Positions 17,646 to 25,235 of a DNA stretch of 64,000 nucleotides are shown here, piece by piece (the first letter of the stretch is position 1; the number at the start of each line of letters is the position of its first letter). The position numbers and the translations under genes are program-made. The notes under the pieces are model-generated. The model had not been told where the DNA came from. It saw only the letters and a list, made by a program, of their open reading frames with translations, and did no database searches. Origin of the DNA: Thermoplasmata archaeon (GTDB lineage Archaea; Thermoplasmatota; Thermoplasmata; Thermoplasmatales; GCA-001856825); contig JAKAUZ010000080.1 of the NCBI GenBank assembly GCA_021817415.1, positions 1 to 64,000 of the forward strand, read 5' to 3'.

Positions 17646-18393
17646 TTAGCTCACCTTTGTAATATTCATATCCTCTCTCTTCTATGACCCTGGCTAGATC
17701 ACCTGCTCCGCTTTCAGCTATCCTTCCCTCTATGAGCACGTGAACAAAATCTGGCTTAACGTAGTCCAGAATTCTCTGATAGTGCGTAATTATTATTATT
17801 CCGGCCCCTCCGACTTTGGCCCTCTCTATTGCTTTTGAAACCGTCCGCAGCGCATCAACGTCAAGTCCCGAGTCGATCTCATCGAGAATTATGAACTTCG
17901 GTTTCAGAATAAGCATCTGTAAGGCCTCCATCCTTTTCTTTTCTCCACCAGAGAGCCCATCATTCAACCCTCTGTCGAGGAAAGAATTGTCCAGTCCGAA
18001 GAAATTCAGTAGTTCCTTCACTTCCTCAACGAACTTCTTATATTCCAGTCGTTCGTTTGGATGAAGGGATGAATATGCAGTTCTTAGGTAATTAATAAAC
18101 CTCAGGCCCTGGACCTGCACAGGTTCCTGGAAGGCCATAAATATCCCCTCCCTTGCCCTGTCGTGTATCTGCATTTCCGTCAGGTCTTTACCATTGAGAG
18201 CTATTCGACCGCCTTTTATCTTGTATTTTGGATTCCCCATTACTGAATGTGCAAGAGTGCTCTTCCCGGTACCGTTAGGCCCCATAAGAGCATGGATTTC
18301 CCCGGATCTGACCTGAAGCGAAACGTCCTTAAGAATCTCCCTGCTTCCTATTTCTACGTTGAGATTTTTGATTTCCAGAATGTTTTGTGCCAT
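17629..18393 (-). CDS. sufC: FeS assembly ATPase SufC
   Basis: About 254 residues, an ABC-type ATPase that powers the SufBCD complex. Walker A GPNGTGKST, the Q-loop in MAFQEPVQVQG, signature LSGGEKKR, Walker B FIILDEIDSGLD and H-loop HYQRILD are all intact. Two starts are possible: ATG at 18399 (MPMAQ) or 18393 (MAQ). I chose 18393 because the TATA-like TTTAAATA (18415-18422, read on the minus strand) is then centred about 26 bp upstream, the spacing of a leaderless archaeal mRNA. First gene of the operon sufC-B-D-S-U; the divergent neighbour is a sufR-like regulator. Confidence 0.95.
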   Translation of the reverse strand: MAQNILEIKNLNVEIGSREILKDVSLQVRSGEIHALMGPNGTGKSTLAHSVMGNPKYKIKGGRIALNGKDLTEMQIHDRAREGIFMAFQEPVQVQGLRFINYLRTAYSSLHPNERLEYKKFVEEVKELLNFFGLDNSFLDRGLNDGLSGGEKKRMEALQMLILKPKFIILDEIDSGLDVDALRTVSKAIERAKVGGAGIIIITHYQRILDYVKPDFVHVLIEGRIAESGAGDLARVIEERGYEYYKGELNAKIE

Positions 18394-18426
18394 TGGCATC
18401 TAATGGAAGTGTCATATTTAAACATT

Positions 18427-18441
18427 TTTTACTGTGTAAAA
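18427..18441. promoter_or_regulatory. Palindrome between sufC and sufR promoters (candidate SufR operator)
   Basis: TTTTAC-TGT-GTAAAA is a perfect 6+3+6 inverted repeat. It lies between the TATA-like box of sufC (18415-18422) and that of sufR (about 18446-18456). A dimeric wHTH regulator bound here could block both promoters at once, as SufR does with its divergent suf operon in cyanobacteria. The site sequence itself is not one I recognise. Confidence 0.55.
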
Positions 18442-18445
18442 TAAT

Positions 18446-18456
18446 AAAATATAAAT
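18446..18456 (+). promoter_or_regulatory. TATA-like box for the sufR-like gene
   Basis: AAAATATAAAT is centred about 29 bp before the ATG at 18481, so the transcript would be leaderless or nearly so. This also argues against the longer open frame that starts at 18387, which would begin inside the promoter. Confidence 0.55.
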
Positions 18457-18480
18457 ACGTACCTTCAATCCTTAATAGAA

Positions 18481-19097
18481 TGGAAGAACTGTTCAGCCTG
18501 GGGGAAAGCAAGAGACACATACTTGAGTCGTTAATGGGGGTACCTGGCACAGTACATGACCTGGCTGATGCTTTGAACATCAGAGAGAACGCAATAAGGG
18601 AACACATGGAAATGCTTGAGGCAATGGGGCTCATTGAATCAAAATTCGTAAAGGTGAAGGTGGGGAGACCCAAGAAGATATACAGCATATCGGAAAAAGG
18701 AATGGAACTTTTCCCTAAGAAGTACGATCTTCTTCTTAAGATTCTACTGGATGAATTAACACGTGAGAACGGTGCAATATGGGTGAGGGATTTCCTGAGA
18801 AGGGCGGGAGAAAGGATAGCTAAAGATGGAGGAGACAGGAAGAATGATCTAAACGATCTGCTGGCATTCTACAATGCGCTTGGCTGCATGGCTACGGCAA
18901 TTGAGAAAGACGGAAACATTGTCATAAAAAGGAACAACTGCATTTATTATAACCTCGCCATGCAGACCGACAACATCCTTTGCGGGACCTTCGAGGATTC
19001 TCTTGTGGAAACGATGCTTCCATCTTACAGAGTAATCAAGAAAGATACGGTATCGAAGGGCAAGTTCGGCTGTGAGATAACCCTGGCAAAGAACTAG
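18481..19097 (+). CDS. sufR: SufR-like iron-sulfur-sensing transcriptional regulator
   Basis: 205 residues. Residues 1-75 are an ArsR/DeoR-like winged helix (KRHILESLMGVPGTVHDLAD, wing VGRPKKIYSISEKG). The C-terminal half has four cysteines: C136 (LGCMAT), C154 (NNCIYY), C168 (ILCGTF) and C198 (FGCEIT). This layout is expected of SufR-type sensors that bind a [4Fe-4S] cluster and repress suf genes when clusters are plentiful. It is divergent from sufC with an 87-bp shared promoter region that holds a palindrome. The open frame continues upstream to 18387, but the TATA box and conserved start support the ATG at 18481. Function is inferred from domain plus position; the exact cluster ligands are not proven. 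Confidence 0.85.
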
Positions 19098-19136
19098 ATA
19101 ATAAACCTTAATTTCCATTTTATTATCAGGTGAGGA

Positions 19137-19769
19137 ATGCTGTTAATCAATGAAACGTTTTATTCGATTGAGGGAGAGGGACCCCTGATTGGAGTTCCCA
19201 CCTTTTTTATTAGACTGACTGGATGCAATCTTAGATGCACCTGGTGCGATTCTAAATACTCATTTTCCGGGGGGGAAAATAGGACTGTGGAGAGTCTTGT
19301 CGAGGAGGCCTGCCGTTACGCGACGAGAACAGCTTCAATAACTGGAGGGGAGCCCCTTCTTCAGAATGACGTTTATCCGCTGATGTACAAACTGCTGGAA
19401 AAGGAATTCAAAATAATACTTGAGACAAGTGGTTCCATATCTGTAGAAGAGGTTCCGACTGATGATAATTTAATTATATCAATGGATATAAAGACTCCAT
19501 CTTCTAAAATGGTCGAACACAATCTTTATTCCAATATTGATTTACTCGGCAGCAAAGACTACCTGAAATTTGTTATATCTGATGAAACTGACTACCAGTT
19601 CGCAAAAGTTATGATCAATAAATATCCATTCGATGGCGAGATTATATTCCAGCCAGAGGGAGGAAGAAACCTTAAGGAGCTGACTGAAAAAGTATTAAAG
19701 GAAAGATTAAATGTTAGAGTGTTGCCTCAATTGCATAAATTAATCTGGGGAGAGATGAGAGGAGTATGA
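19137..19769 (+). CDS. queE: 7-carboxy-7-deazaguanine synthase QueE
   Basis: 210 residues. Radical-SAM enzyme that converts carboxytetrahydropterin into 7-carboxy-7-deazaguanine, the precursor of archaeosine in archaeal tRNA. The cluster motif CNLRCTWCD (CxxxCxxC) follows the QueE N-terminus SIEGEGPLIGVPTFFIRLTG. ITGGEPLLQ and ETSGSI are the SAM-binding segments, and IIFQPEGGRN lies near the C-terminus. The ATG is preceded by AGGTGAGGA. It starts a tight cluster with AMMECR1, pyrC and rnp4; its stop overlaps the next ATG. Confidence 0.93.
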   Translation: MLLINETFYSIEGEGPLIGVPTFFIRLTGCNLRCTWCDSKYSFSGGENRTVESLVEEACRYATRTASITGGEPLLQNDVYPLMYKLLEKEFKIILETSGSISVEEVPTDDNLIISMDIKTPSSKMVEHNLYSNIDLLGSKDYLKFVISDETDYQFAKVMINKYPFDGEIIFQPEGGRNLKELTEKVLKERLNVRVLPQLHKLIWGEMRGV

Positions 19770-20383
19770 GCAATTACGAATACTCGGAGGAAGAGGGTGA
19801 GATAGCAGTTAAATTGGCAAGAAGAGCAATAGAAGAATACATTGACATAAAATTGATAGTTAAGAACAATTACGGTGGCAAATTCGTTGAGAAGCGTGGT
19901 GTATTTACAACAATTACCAAAGGTGGCGAACTCAGAGGATGCATAGGCTTCCCAGAGCCGGTTTACCCACTTGGCGAAGCCATAATAAAGAGTGCAATTG
20001 CAGCTGCCGTGAATGACCCGAGATTTCCACCAATCAAGAATAATGAAGTTGATGACATTACAGTCGAGATCTCTTTCCTTACACCCCCAAAGCCGATTGA
20101 GGCAAAAAGCAAAAAAGATTTGCCTTCTCACATTGAGATAGGAAAAGACGGACTGGTGGCGACCAGGGATGGTTATTCCGGACTTCTTCTCCCGCAAGTC
20201 GCTGTTGATGAAAACATGGATCCTGAGAAATTTCTTGATGCGGTATGTTGGAAAGCAGGAATGGAGCCGGGATGTTGGAAAGACCGTGATACAATTATTG
20301 AGAAGTTTAGCGCAGAAGTATTTTACGAAGTGGAGTCGAGAGGGCCTGTCTTCAGGAAAACAATGGAGATTGGTAAGGTTTGA
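19766..20383 (+). CDS. AMMECR1-domain protein
   Basis: 205 residues, the full length of the archaeal AMMECR1 family, whose biochemical role is still unclear. The signature LRGCIGF appears at about residue 55, preceded by KRGVFTTITKGGE. Other family segments are SAIAAAVNDPRFPPI, VEISFLTPP and KDGLVATRDGYSGLLLPQVA, with an ending containing CWKAGMEPGCWKD. No membrane or metal-cluster motif beyond the conserved Cys. The start overlaps the queE stop by 4 bp (ATGA), and its own TGA overlaps the TTG start of pyrC, so the three genes are probably co-translated. Confidence 0.92.
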   Translation: MSNYEYSEEEGEIAVKLARRAIEEYIDIKLIVKNNYGGKFVEKRGVFTTITKGGELRGCIGFPEPVYPLGEAIIKSAIAAAVNDPRFPPIKNNEVDDITVEISFLTPPKPIEAKSKKDLPSHIEIGKDGLVATRDGYSGLLLPQVAVDENMDPEKFLDAVCWKAGMEPGCWKDRDTIIEKFSAEVFYEVESRGPVFRKTMEIGKV

Positions 20384-21615
20384 GCCAGACTTTCCACGGG
20401 AATTTCTTCATTGAAGGGGAATTCAGGGAGAGATATGTTACAATAGAGAATGGACGGATTTCTGGAATTTCTGTCGAGCCTCCCCAACAGGACATCAGGA
20501 GAGTTGAAGGGCATATTCTTCCCGGAGGGGTCGATATACATGTACACTTCAGGGACCCCGGAGAGATTCACAAAGAAGATTTCAGCTCAGGTTCAACATC
20601 TGCAATTTTTGGAGGGACGACGACGGTTTTTGACATGCCTAATAACACAGCACCAATAATTGACAAGATCAGTTTTGACAATAAATTACAATCAATTGGT
20701 GGAAAGAGTTTTGTCGATTTTGGACTTTATCAAGCAGCATCCGGGGAAATAGTCGAGGAGGCAATAGGGGAGAAAGTGTTCCTTGGTAAATCCACTGGGG
20801 GACTATTGACAGATATTGAGAAGGCTTCATTTTCAGGGAAGATAGTTGTTGCACATGCAGAGTCCCAGGAGTGCCTCGAATCATATTCGCGGAAAGAGAG
20901 AAATCTCCAGGAGCACGATTTAGCAAGGCCAGTGGAGTGTGAACTCAGGGCTATAGAGATGCTGTTTAACTCCGGAATCGGGAACCTGCATCTTGCTCAT
21001 CTTACCAGCATTCAAACTGTAGAGTTGGGGAAAAAATTGGGCTTTTCCACTGAGGTGACTCCCCATCATATACTGCTGAACACTGAATCTAAACTTGGTG
21101 CATTTGGAAAAACCAACCCCCCATTGCGGAAAAAGAGCATACAGGAGGAACTTCTCAATAATCTGGGAAATTTGAACCCGGACATAGTTGCTTCTGACCA
21201 CGCCCCGCATTCGGTTAAAGAAAAGGAGGATTTTGAGAGTGCATCTTCCGGGGTCCCTGGAGTTGAGACCAGGATTCCACTGCTACTTATGCTCGTCAAC
21301 AGGAATGTCTTGTCACTAGCAAAAGCTGTTTCGATGTTCAGCACCCGGCCCGCCAATAGGATGGGCATTGCCAAAGGTTACATTGCCAAAGGATTTGATG
21401 CAGATTTTTCAGTTTTCAACCTAAAGGAAGAGAGCATGATAAGTGCTGACGATCTTCACTCAAAGTGTGGGTGGTCGCCTTTTGAAGGATTTACCGGAAT
21501 TTTCCCAAAAGAAGTTTATCTCAGAGGTGTCCTGACAATGAGCGAAGGGGAAATGGATTCACAACCGAAAGGAGTGTTTATCGGTGGGGAAAGAAAGGGA
21601 AAGACAAGTCATTAG
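20380..21615 (+). CDS. pyrC: Dihydroorotase
   Basis: 411 residues, amidohydrolase fold, third step of pyrimidine synthesis (carbamoyl-aspartate to dihydroorotate). Metal and substrate motifs: DIHVHFRDPG (residues ~50-59), GGTTTVFDMPNN, VVAHAES, LHLAHLTS, TEVTPHH and SDHAPH, all in the usual order. The equivalent of the carboxylated lysine is likely the lysine in VFLGKSTGG. The start is a TTG that overlaps the AMMECR1 stop (TTGA). Its 3' end overlaps rnp4 by 32 bp. Hydantoinase or allantoinase are alternatives within the fold, but the PHHxLLN and APHS pattern and length favour PyrC. Confidence 0.9.
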   Translation: MSQTFHGNFFIEGEFRERYVTIENGRISGISVEPPQQDIRRVEGHILPGGVDIHVHFRDPGEIHKEDFSSGSTSAIFGGTTTVFDMPNNTAPIIDKISFDNKLQSIGGKSFVDFGLYQAASGEIVEEAIGEKVFLGKSTGGLLTDIEKASFSGKIVVAHAESQECLESYSRKERNLQEHDLARPVECELRAIEMLFNSGIGNLHLAHLTSIQTVELGKKLGFSTEVTPHHILLNTESKLGAFGKTNPPLRKKSIQEELLNNLGNLNPDIVASDHAPHSVKEKEDFESASSGVPGVETRIPLLLMLVNRNVLSLAKAVSMFSTRPANRMGIAKGYIAKGFDADFSVFNLKEESMISADDLHSKCGWSPFEGFTGIFPKEVYLRGVLTMSEGEMDSQPKGVFIGGERKGKTSH

Positions 21616-21883
21616 ACAGAGATTGGATGAGTTGTTTGAACTTGCGTTGATAGACGAAAAAAACGCGAGGAAGGATAGAATCGACAGGAAATATAATTTG
21701 ATATATCTCTATTCTCGAAAATATAAGGTTCCGCTAACAACTTCCATAAAACTCTGGACCTGCAGAAAGTGCGAAACTGGAATTTATGCGAACGGAGGCC
21801 ATATAAGGATTCATGACTCAAGAATAGTAGTTCACTGTGGTAACTGTGGGTACATAAGGAGATACAATATCACTCGTCGATAG
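21584..21883 (+). CDS. rnp4: Ribonuclease P protein component 4 (Rpp21/Rpr2)
   Basis: 99 residues. Zinc-ribbon subunit of archaeal RNase P, which trims tRNA 5' ends. The N-terminal helices are VIRQRLDELFELALIDEKNA. The zinc site is WTCRKCETG and VVHCGNCGYIRRY, two CxxC pairs separated by a basic loop. The start is a GTG inside the end of pyrC; an upstream AAGGAG lies about 10 nt before it. Another RNase P subunit, rnp1, is in the ribosomal cluster at 48170. Confidence 0.9.
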   Translation: MGKERERQVIRQRLDELFELALIDEKNARKDRIDRKYNLIYLYSRKYKVPLTTSIKLWTCRKCETGIYANGGHIRIHDSRIVVHCGNCGYIRRYNITRR

Positions 21884-22103
21884 TCTCAGCAGTGAAAAGG
21901 ACATTATACCCTTGAAGGGTTGTATGTACCTTGTCTATCAGGAATATGGCATCATCCACAGTTGCGTGGTTTCCCCACTCATATACCATGTCTCTTGACC
22001 CTGTAACTGGTTTGAACCCAAGTGACCTAAGCCTGCTTATGATCTCTGATGGTCTTTCTCCTTCAGTATTGAATATTATGCTTAGGTAGGTGCGCTTTGC
22101 CAT
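21870..22103 (-). CDS. Small conserved hypothetical protein
   Basis: 77 residues, not recognised. It reads as a compact alpha/beta domain (TYLSIIFNTEGERPSEIISR, then VYEWGNHATVDDAIFLIDKV), perhaps ferredoxin-like, without Cys or membrane segments. It overlaps the rnp4 3' end by 14 bp on the opposite strand. A TATA-like AATAAATAAC (minus strand, plus coordinates 22122-22131) is centred about 24 bp before the ATG, suggesting a leaderless mRNA, so the gene is probably real. A GGTCATTTC inverted repeat flanks that box. Confidence 0.65.
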   Translation of the reverse strand: MAKRTYLSIIFNTEGERPSEIISRLRSLGFKPVTGSRDMVYEWGNHATVDDAIFLIDKVHTTLQGYNVLFTAETIDE

Positions 22104-22107
22104 GTGG

Positions 22108-22168
22108 GGTCATTTCGTAATGTTATTTATTCTTTATGAAAAGTATTTTTTTGATGATTGAAATGACC
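22108..22168. promoter_or_regulatory. 9-bp inverted repeat flanking a TATA box
   Basis: GGTCATTTC at 22108-22116 and its exact reverse complement GAAATGACC at 22160-22168 enclose 43 AT-rich bases with the TATA-like box of the 77-residue gene. One arm lies between box and start codon, the other upstream of the box. This is the geometry of a looping or blocking operator. Confidence 0.4.
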
Positions 22169-22270
22169 ACTTTTGGAGAACCTCTGTTTGCCGCTATTTT
22201 TATCGTTTCAGAGGGACAAATGATAGGGATATGAATATACTCCCTTGACTTTCAAAGACCGGTAGACTAT

Positions 22271-23257
22271 TCATAAAATTACCACAATTGATCTAGTCAA
22301 AGAAGAATGGACCCTGATCTCAGCTGCAATTGAAAGATTCAGGTAGTTTTTCCCGAGTTCTACGAGTTCATTACTGGGCAGGCAGAAAACGGAACCCTTC
22401 CATTTTAAATCAGCAAGAATAGCAAAGAAGTCTGCATAGAGCGACTTCCTTGAGTCAGAAAATACTTTGGACCCCCTGCCATATGGTGGGTCTGTAACGA
22501 CCGTTCTTATATTCCTGTAATCCCTCATCTTGCTAAAATCTCCCTGAACTATGTTTCTTGGAAAATTAAAATATTGTAAGTTGTCATTCCCTCCGCTCAC
22601 CATTTTGGAATTCCTGTCAATTCCGAACCCATTCAGACCCATCCTGAAACCTTCGATCAGGAATGTGCCAGTTCCCGAAAACGGGTCGAGAAAGTTTTCA
22701 CCTTCTCTCAAACCAGCGATGTTCAGCATTCCGCGAGCCAGGAGGGGTGATATGCTGGACGGGTGATTCATGGGCCTCGCATTGTACCTTCGGTCAAGAA
22801 GTCTTGATACGTCTCTCTCATAAATTAACTCTGAAATGATTGGTCTTTCATAATTATATACAAAGAATATCACGTCTGGGTTTTCAAGATTTACCTTCCC
22901 TTTTATTGTTTTGGCAACCGCATGAATTAATGATTCCCTCCCTTCATTTCTTCTTTCCCTTACTGCAAATTTTACCTTTTCGTATCTCCTGGAGATCAAG
23001 TCTTCATCGTCCAGTATCTTGGAGACCCTTTTGGAGAAGGTAATCCTGTTTGTAATCTCTCCGGGAAATTCAGTTTCGAACTCTATATATTTGCTGTGTC
23101 TCTCACTGATCCTGCCCCCATAGGCGCTGAGTAGTCCCCTCAGTTCCCATTCTGAGAAATTCTCCCATCCTCCGAGTAACTCTGAAATCAGTTTCATCCT
23201 TGGTTCGATATTATCTGGAATATAATAAGTGAATACCCTTTTATGAAAGCAAGTCAT
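22271..23257 (-). CDS. trmG10: tRNA (guanine10-N2)-methyltransferase (Trm-G10 type)
   Basis: 328 residues. N-terminal THUMP-like region (to ~150) and C-terminal Rossmann methyltransferase. The methyltransferase half has the SAM-binding motif FLDPFSGTGTFLIEG, the acidic GFGIDRN strand end, and the catalytic amino-methylation motif TDPPYGRGS (D/N-PPY). It is preceded by RPMNHPSSISPLLARGMLNI, typical of the archaeal Trm-G10/Trm11 family, which makes m2G/m2,2G at tRNA position 10. The start codon is only 8 bp from the divergent purM start, so each gene's promoter must lie within the other's coding region. Confidence 0.88.
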   Translation of the reverse strand: MTCFHKRVFTYYIPDNIEPRMKLISELLGGWENFSEWELRGLLSAYGGRISERHSKYIEFETEFPGEITNRITFSKRVSKILDDEDLISRRYEKVKFAVRERRNEGRESLIHAVAKTIKGKVNLENPDVIFFVYNYERPIISELIYERDVSRLLDRRYNARPMNHPSSISPLLARGMLNIAGLREGENFLDPFSGTGTFLIEGFRMGLNGFGIDRNSKMVSGGNDNLQYFNFPRNIVQGDFSKMRDYRNIRTVVTDPPYGRGSKVFSDSRKSLYADFFAILADLKWKGSVFCLPSNELVELGKNYLNLSIAAEIRVHSSLTRSIVVIL

Positions 23258-23265
23258 ATTGCGAG

Positions 23266-24270
23266 GTGCCCACCTACAAAGATTCAGGGGTTGATTTCAA
23301 TACAATCTCAAGATTTAGGAACGCTCTTGTGGATGAACTGAAATTCAGCGGTGAGGGGCATAAGAGGGCCATAAAAATAGGACATTATGCAGGACTTGTT
23401 TCATTTATGGGGGGATATCTTGCATTACATACTGACGGGGTTGGAACAAAAACAATAATGGCTAAAGAGTTCAATTATTTCGACGAGATTGGGTACGACT
23501 TGGTTGGGATGAATGTTAACGACATCATTTCAATAGGGGCCGAACCAATTGCAATGGTAGACTACATTGCCAGTTCTGATTTTGATGAGAACCAGGGCCG
23601 TATGATTGGCAAAAGTATAAATGCTGCGTGCGCGGAGGCGGGGATACCTGTAGTTGGAGGTGAGACTGCGTCTGTGCCTGATCTTATCAGGGGGATAGAC
23701 ATCTCCGGAACTGCAGTTGGATTCGTAAAGGAGGGTGAGGAGATAGACGGAAGGGAAATCATTGCAGGAGACCGGATAATAGGTTTGCCTTCAAACGGCT
23801 TTCACTCCAATGGATTCTCATTGATCAGGAAAATTTACGAAAATAAGAGGAACAGGTTGGAGGACGAAATAAATGGAACCCCATTATGGCGGCTTCTTCT
23901 CAGAGGAACCACGATTTATTCAAAAAGGATATTCGGTATTCTGGAGGAAACGGAAATCCATGGAATGGCACACATAACTGGTGGAGGTTTCAGAAATATT
24001 CCGCGACTGGGCCAGAAACTGTTCGAGATCAAGATTCCAAATATACCGGAGATTTTTAGAGTGGTAACTGAAGAGGGATCGATTCCCCCTAAAGAAGCTT
24101 TTAAGACCTTCAACATGGGAATAGGATTTGTCATAATTTCTCCGAAGTCTGAAGTGGACAATATTTTTGATTCCCTGAAAATATTAAATCCAGTCGAGCT
24201 CGGAGTAGTCAAGGAAGGTAATGGAGTTTTCATACAGAATTATGGGATTAAGTATTCAGGGTACTATTGA
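23266..24270 (+). CDS. purM: Phosphoribosylformylglycinamidine cyclo-ligase (AIR synthetase)
   Basis: 334 residues, normal length. Closes the imidazole ring in purine synthesis using ATP. Family markers: YKDSGVDFNTISRFRN at the start, GGYLALHTDGVGTKTIMAKE, GMNVNDIISIGAEPIAMVDY, CAEAGIPVVGGETASVPDLI, LPSNGFHSNGFSLIRK and GMAHITGGGFRNIPR. Start is a GTG with GCGAGG just before it. Only 8 bp separate it from the divergent methyltransferase gene, so its promoter lies inside that gene. A second PurM-superfamily protein is encoded at 60615-61544. Confidence 0.96.
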   Translation: MPTYKDSGVDFNTISRFRNALVDELKFSGEGHKRAIKIGHYAGLVSFMGGYLALHTDGVGTKTIMAKEFNYFDEIGYDLVGMNVNDIISIGAEPIAMVDYIASSDFDENQGRMIGKSINAACAEAGIPVVGGETASVPDLIRGIDISGTAVGFVKEGEEIDGREIIAGDRIIGLPSNGFHSNGFSLIRKIYENKRNRLEDEINGTPLWRLLLRGTTIYSKRIFGILEETEIHGMAHITGGGFRNIPRLGQKLFEIKIPNIPEIFRVVTEEGSIPPKEAFKTFNMGIGFVIISPKSEVDNIFDSLKILNPVELGVVKEGNGVFIQNYGIKYSGYY

Positions 24271-24339
24271 GAAGTTGTTTTGTTCCTAACATTTATATCC
24301 AATAGATTAATTATGACTCAATAGTTTAGGAGTGATAAA

Positions 24340-24867
24340 ATGATTGGAAAACAGGCACCGAATTTTAGGGCAAAGGCAGTAGTAAAAGGAGAAATAAGTG
24401 AGAAGGAAATTAGCTTGTCTGATTACAAAGGGAAAAAATGGGTTATATTTTTCTTTTACCCGGCTGATTTTACATTTGTCTGCCCAACCGAATTGGAGGG
24501 ATTCGCTGAAAAGTACGAAGAATTCAAGAAGGCCGGGGCAGAAATCATTGCAGCAAGCAGAGATACCGTGTTTGTTCACAAAGCGTGGATTGACAATGAT
24601 AAGAGAGTCGGAAAAGTAAAATATCCAATAATTGAGGACAGGAAAGGAGAAATATCACAGGCTTATGGCGTGCTTGACGAAGCTTCAGGAAATTCTCACA
24701 GGGGACTATTCATAATAAATCCGGAAGGAATAGTAAAGTACATGGTTGTTACAGATGACAATGTGGGAAGAAGTACGGAAGAAACTCTAAGGATTCTTTC
24801 TGCACTTCAGTCAGGAGGCTTGTGCCCAGTGGATTGGGAGCCTGGACAGCCAACGCTAAAAGTTTAA
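24340..24867 (+). CDS. Peroxiredoxin, AhpC/TSA family
   Basis: 175 residues. Reduces hydrogen peroxide and organic peroxides. The peroxidatic cysteine is C48 in DFTFVCPTE, and a resolving cysteine C162 lies in GGLCPVDWEPG near the C-terminus. Together they mark a typical 2-Cys AhpC/Prx1-like enzyme. The start is supported by GGAGTGA 6 nt before the ATG, and a TATA-like ATTTATATCC is at about 24291-24300. It stands alone between purM and the convergent acylphosphatase gene, 7 bp from the latter. Confidence 0.94.
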   Translation: MIGKQAPNFRAKAVVKGEISEKEISLSDYKGKKWVIFFFYPADFTFVCPTELEGFAEKYEEFKKAGAEIIAASRDTVFVHKAWIDNDKRVGKVKYPIIEDRKGEISQAYGVLDEASGNSHRGLFIINPEGIVKYMVVTDDNVGRSTEETLRILSALQSGGLCPVDWEPGQPTLKV

Positions 24868-24874
24868 AATTAAT

Positions 24875-25141
24875 TTATCTAATTATTTTGAAACCATCAA
24901 ACGACTCTTCTTTCATATATTTCAATATTTTATCTGATACCAATGCATCGGGGATATCGCTTTCACAGTATCTGATTAACTGTTCAACGCTTTCTGGCGT
25001 TCCTTGGAACATACCTTCCACTGTACCATCTCCTTTATTTCTTATCCATCCGCTGACATTGAGGTTCTTTGCCATTCTTCTGGTACGTTCCCTGAAACCG
25101 ACCCCCTGAACAATCCCCTTGAAAATGATGTGTACCTGCAC
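24875..25141 (-). CDS. acyP: Acylphosphatase
   Basis: 88 residues, the usual size. Hydrolyses acyl phosphates. The catalytic signature GIVQGVGFRERTRRMAK contains the essential arginine, and GWIRNKGDGTVEGMFQG holds the catalytic asparagine. The C-terminus closes the ferredoxin-like fold. No neighbours suggest a pathway. Confidence 0.94.
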   Translation of the reverse strand: MQVHIIFKGIVQGVGFRERTRRMAKNLNVSGWIRNKGDGTVEGMFQGTPESVEQLIRYCESDIPDALVSDKILKYMKEESFDGFKIIR

Positions 25142-25183
25142 AGATCGGTATAATCGTTTCGTTTAAAAAGGTTAAGTTTACAT

Positions 25184-25221
25184 ACTCAAGCTAAATTTAA
25201 ATAATTCAAGTTTATTTGAGT
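25184..25221. promoter_or_regulatory. Imperfect inverted repeat around the ABC-importer promoter
   Basis: ACTCAA (25184-25189) and TTGAGT (25216-25221) are exact complements, with further partial symmetry inside (CTAAA against TTTAT). They enclose a TATA-like AATTTAAATAAT. The importer ATG is at 25236, so the right arm would overlap the transcription start. It could be a metal- or cofactor-responsive operator; it does not match a DtxR consensus I know. Confidence 0.3.
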
Positions 25222-25235
25222 TCGAGGAAATAAGC

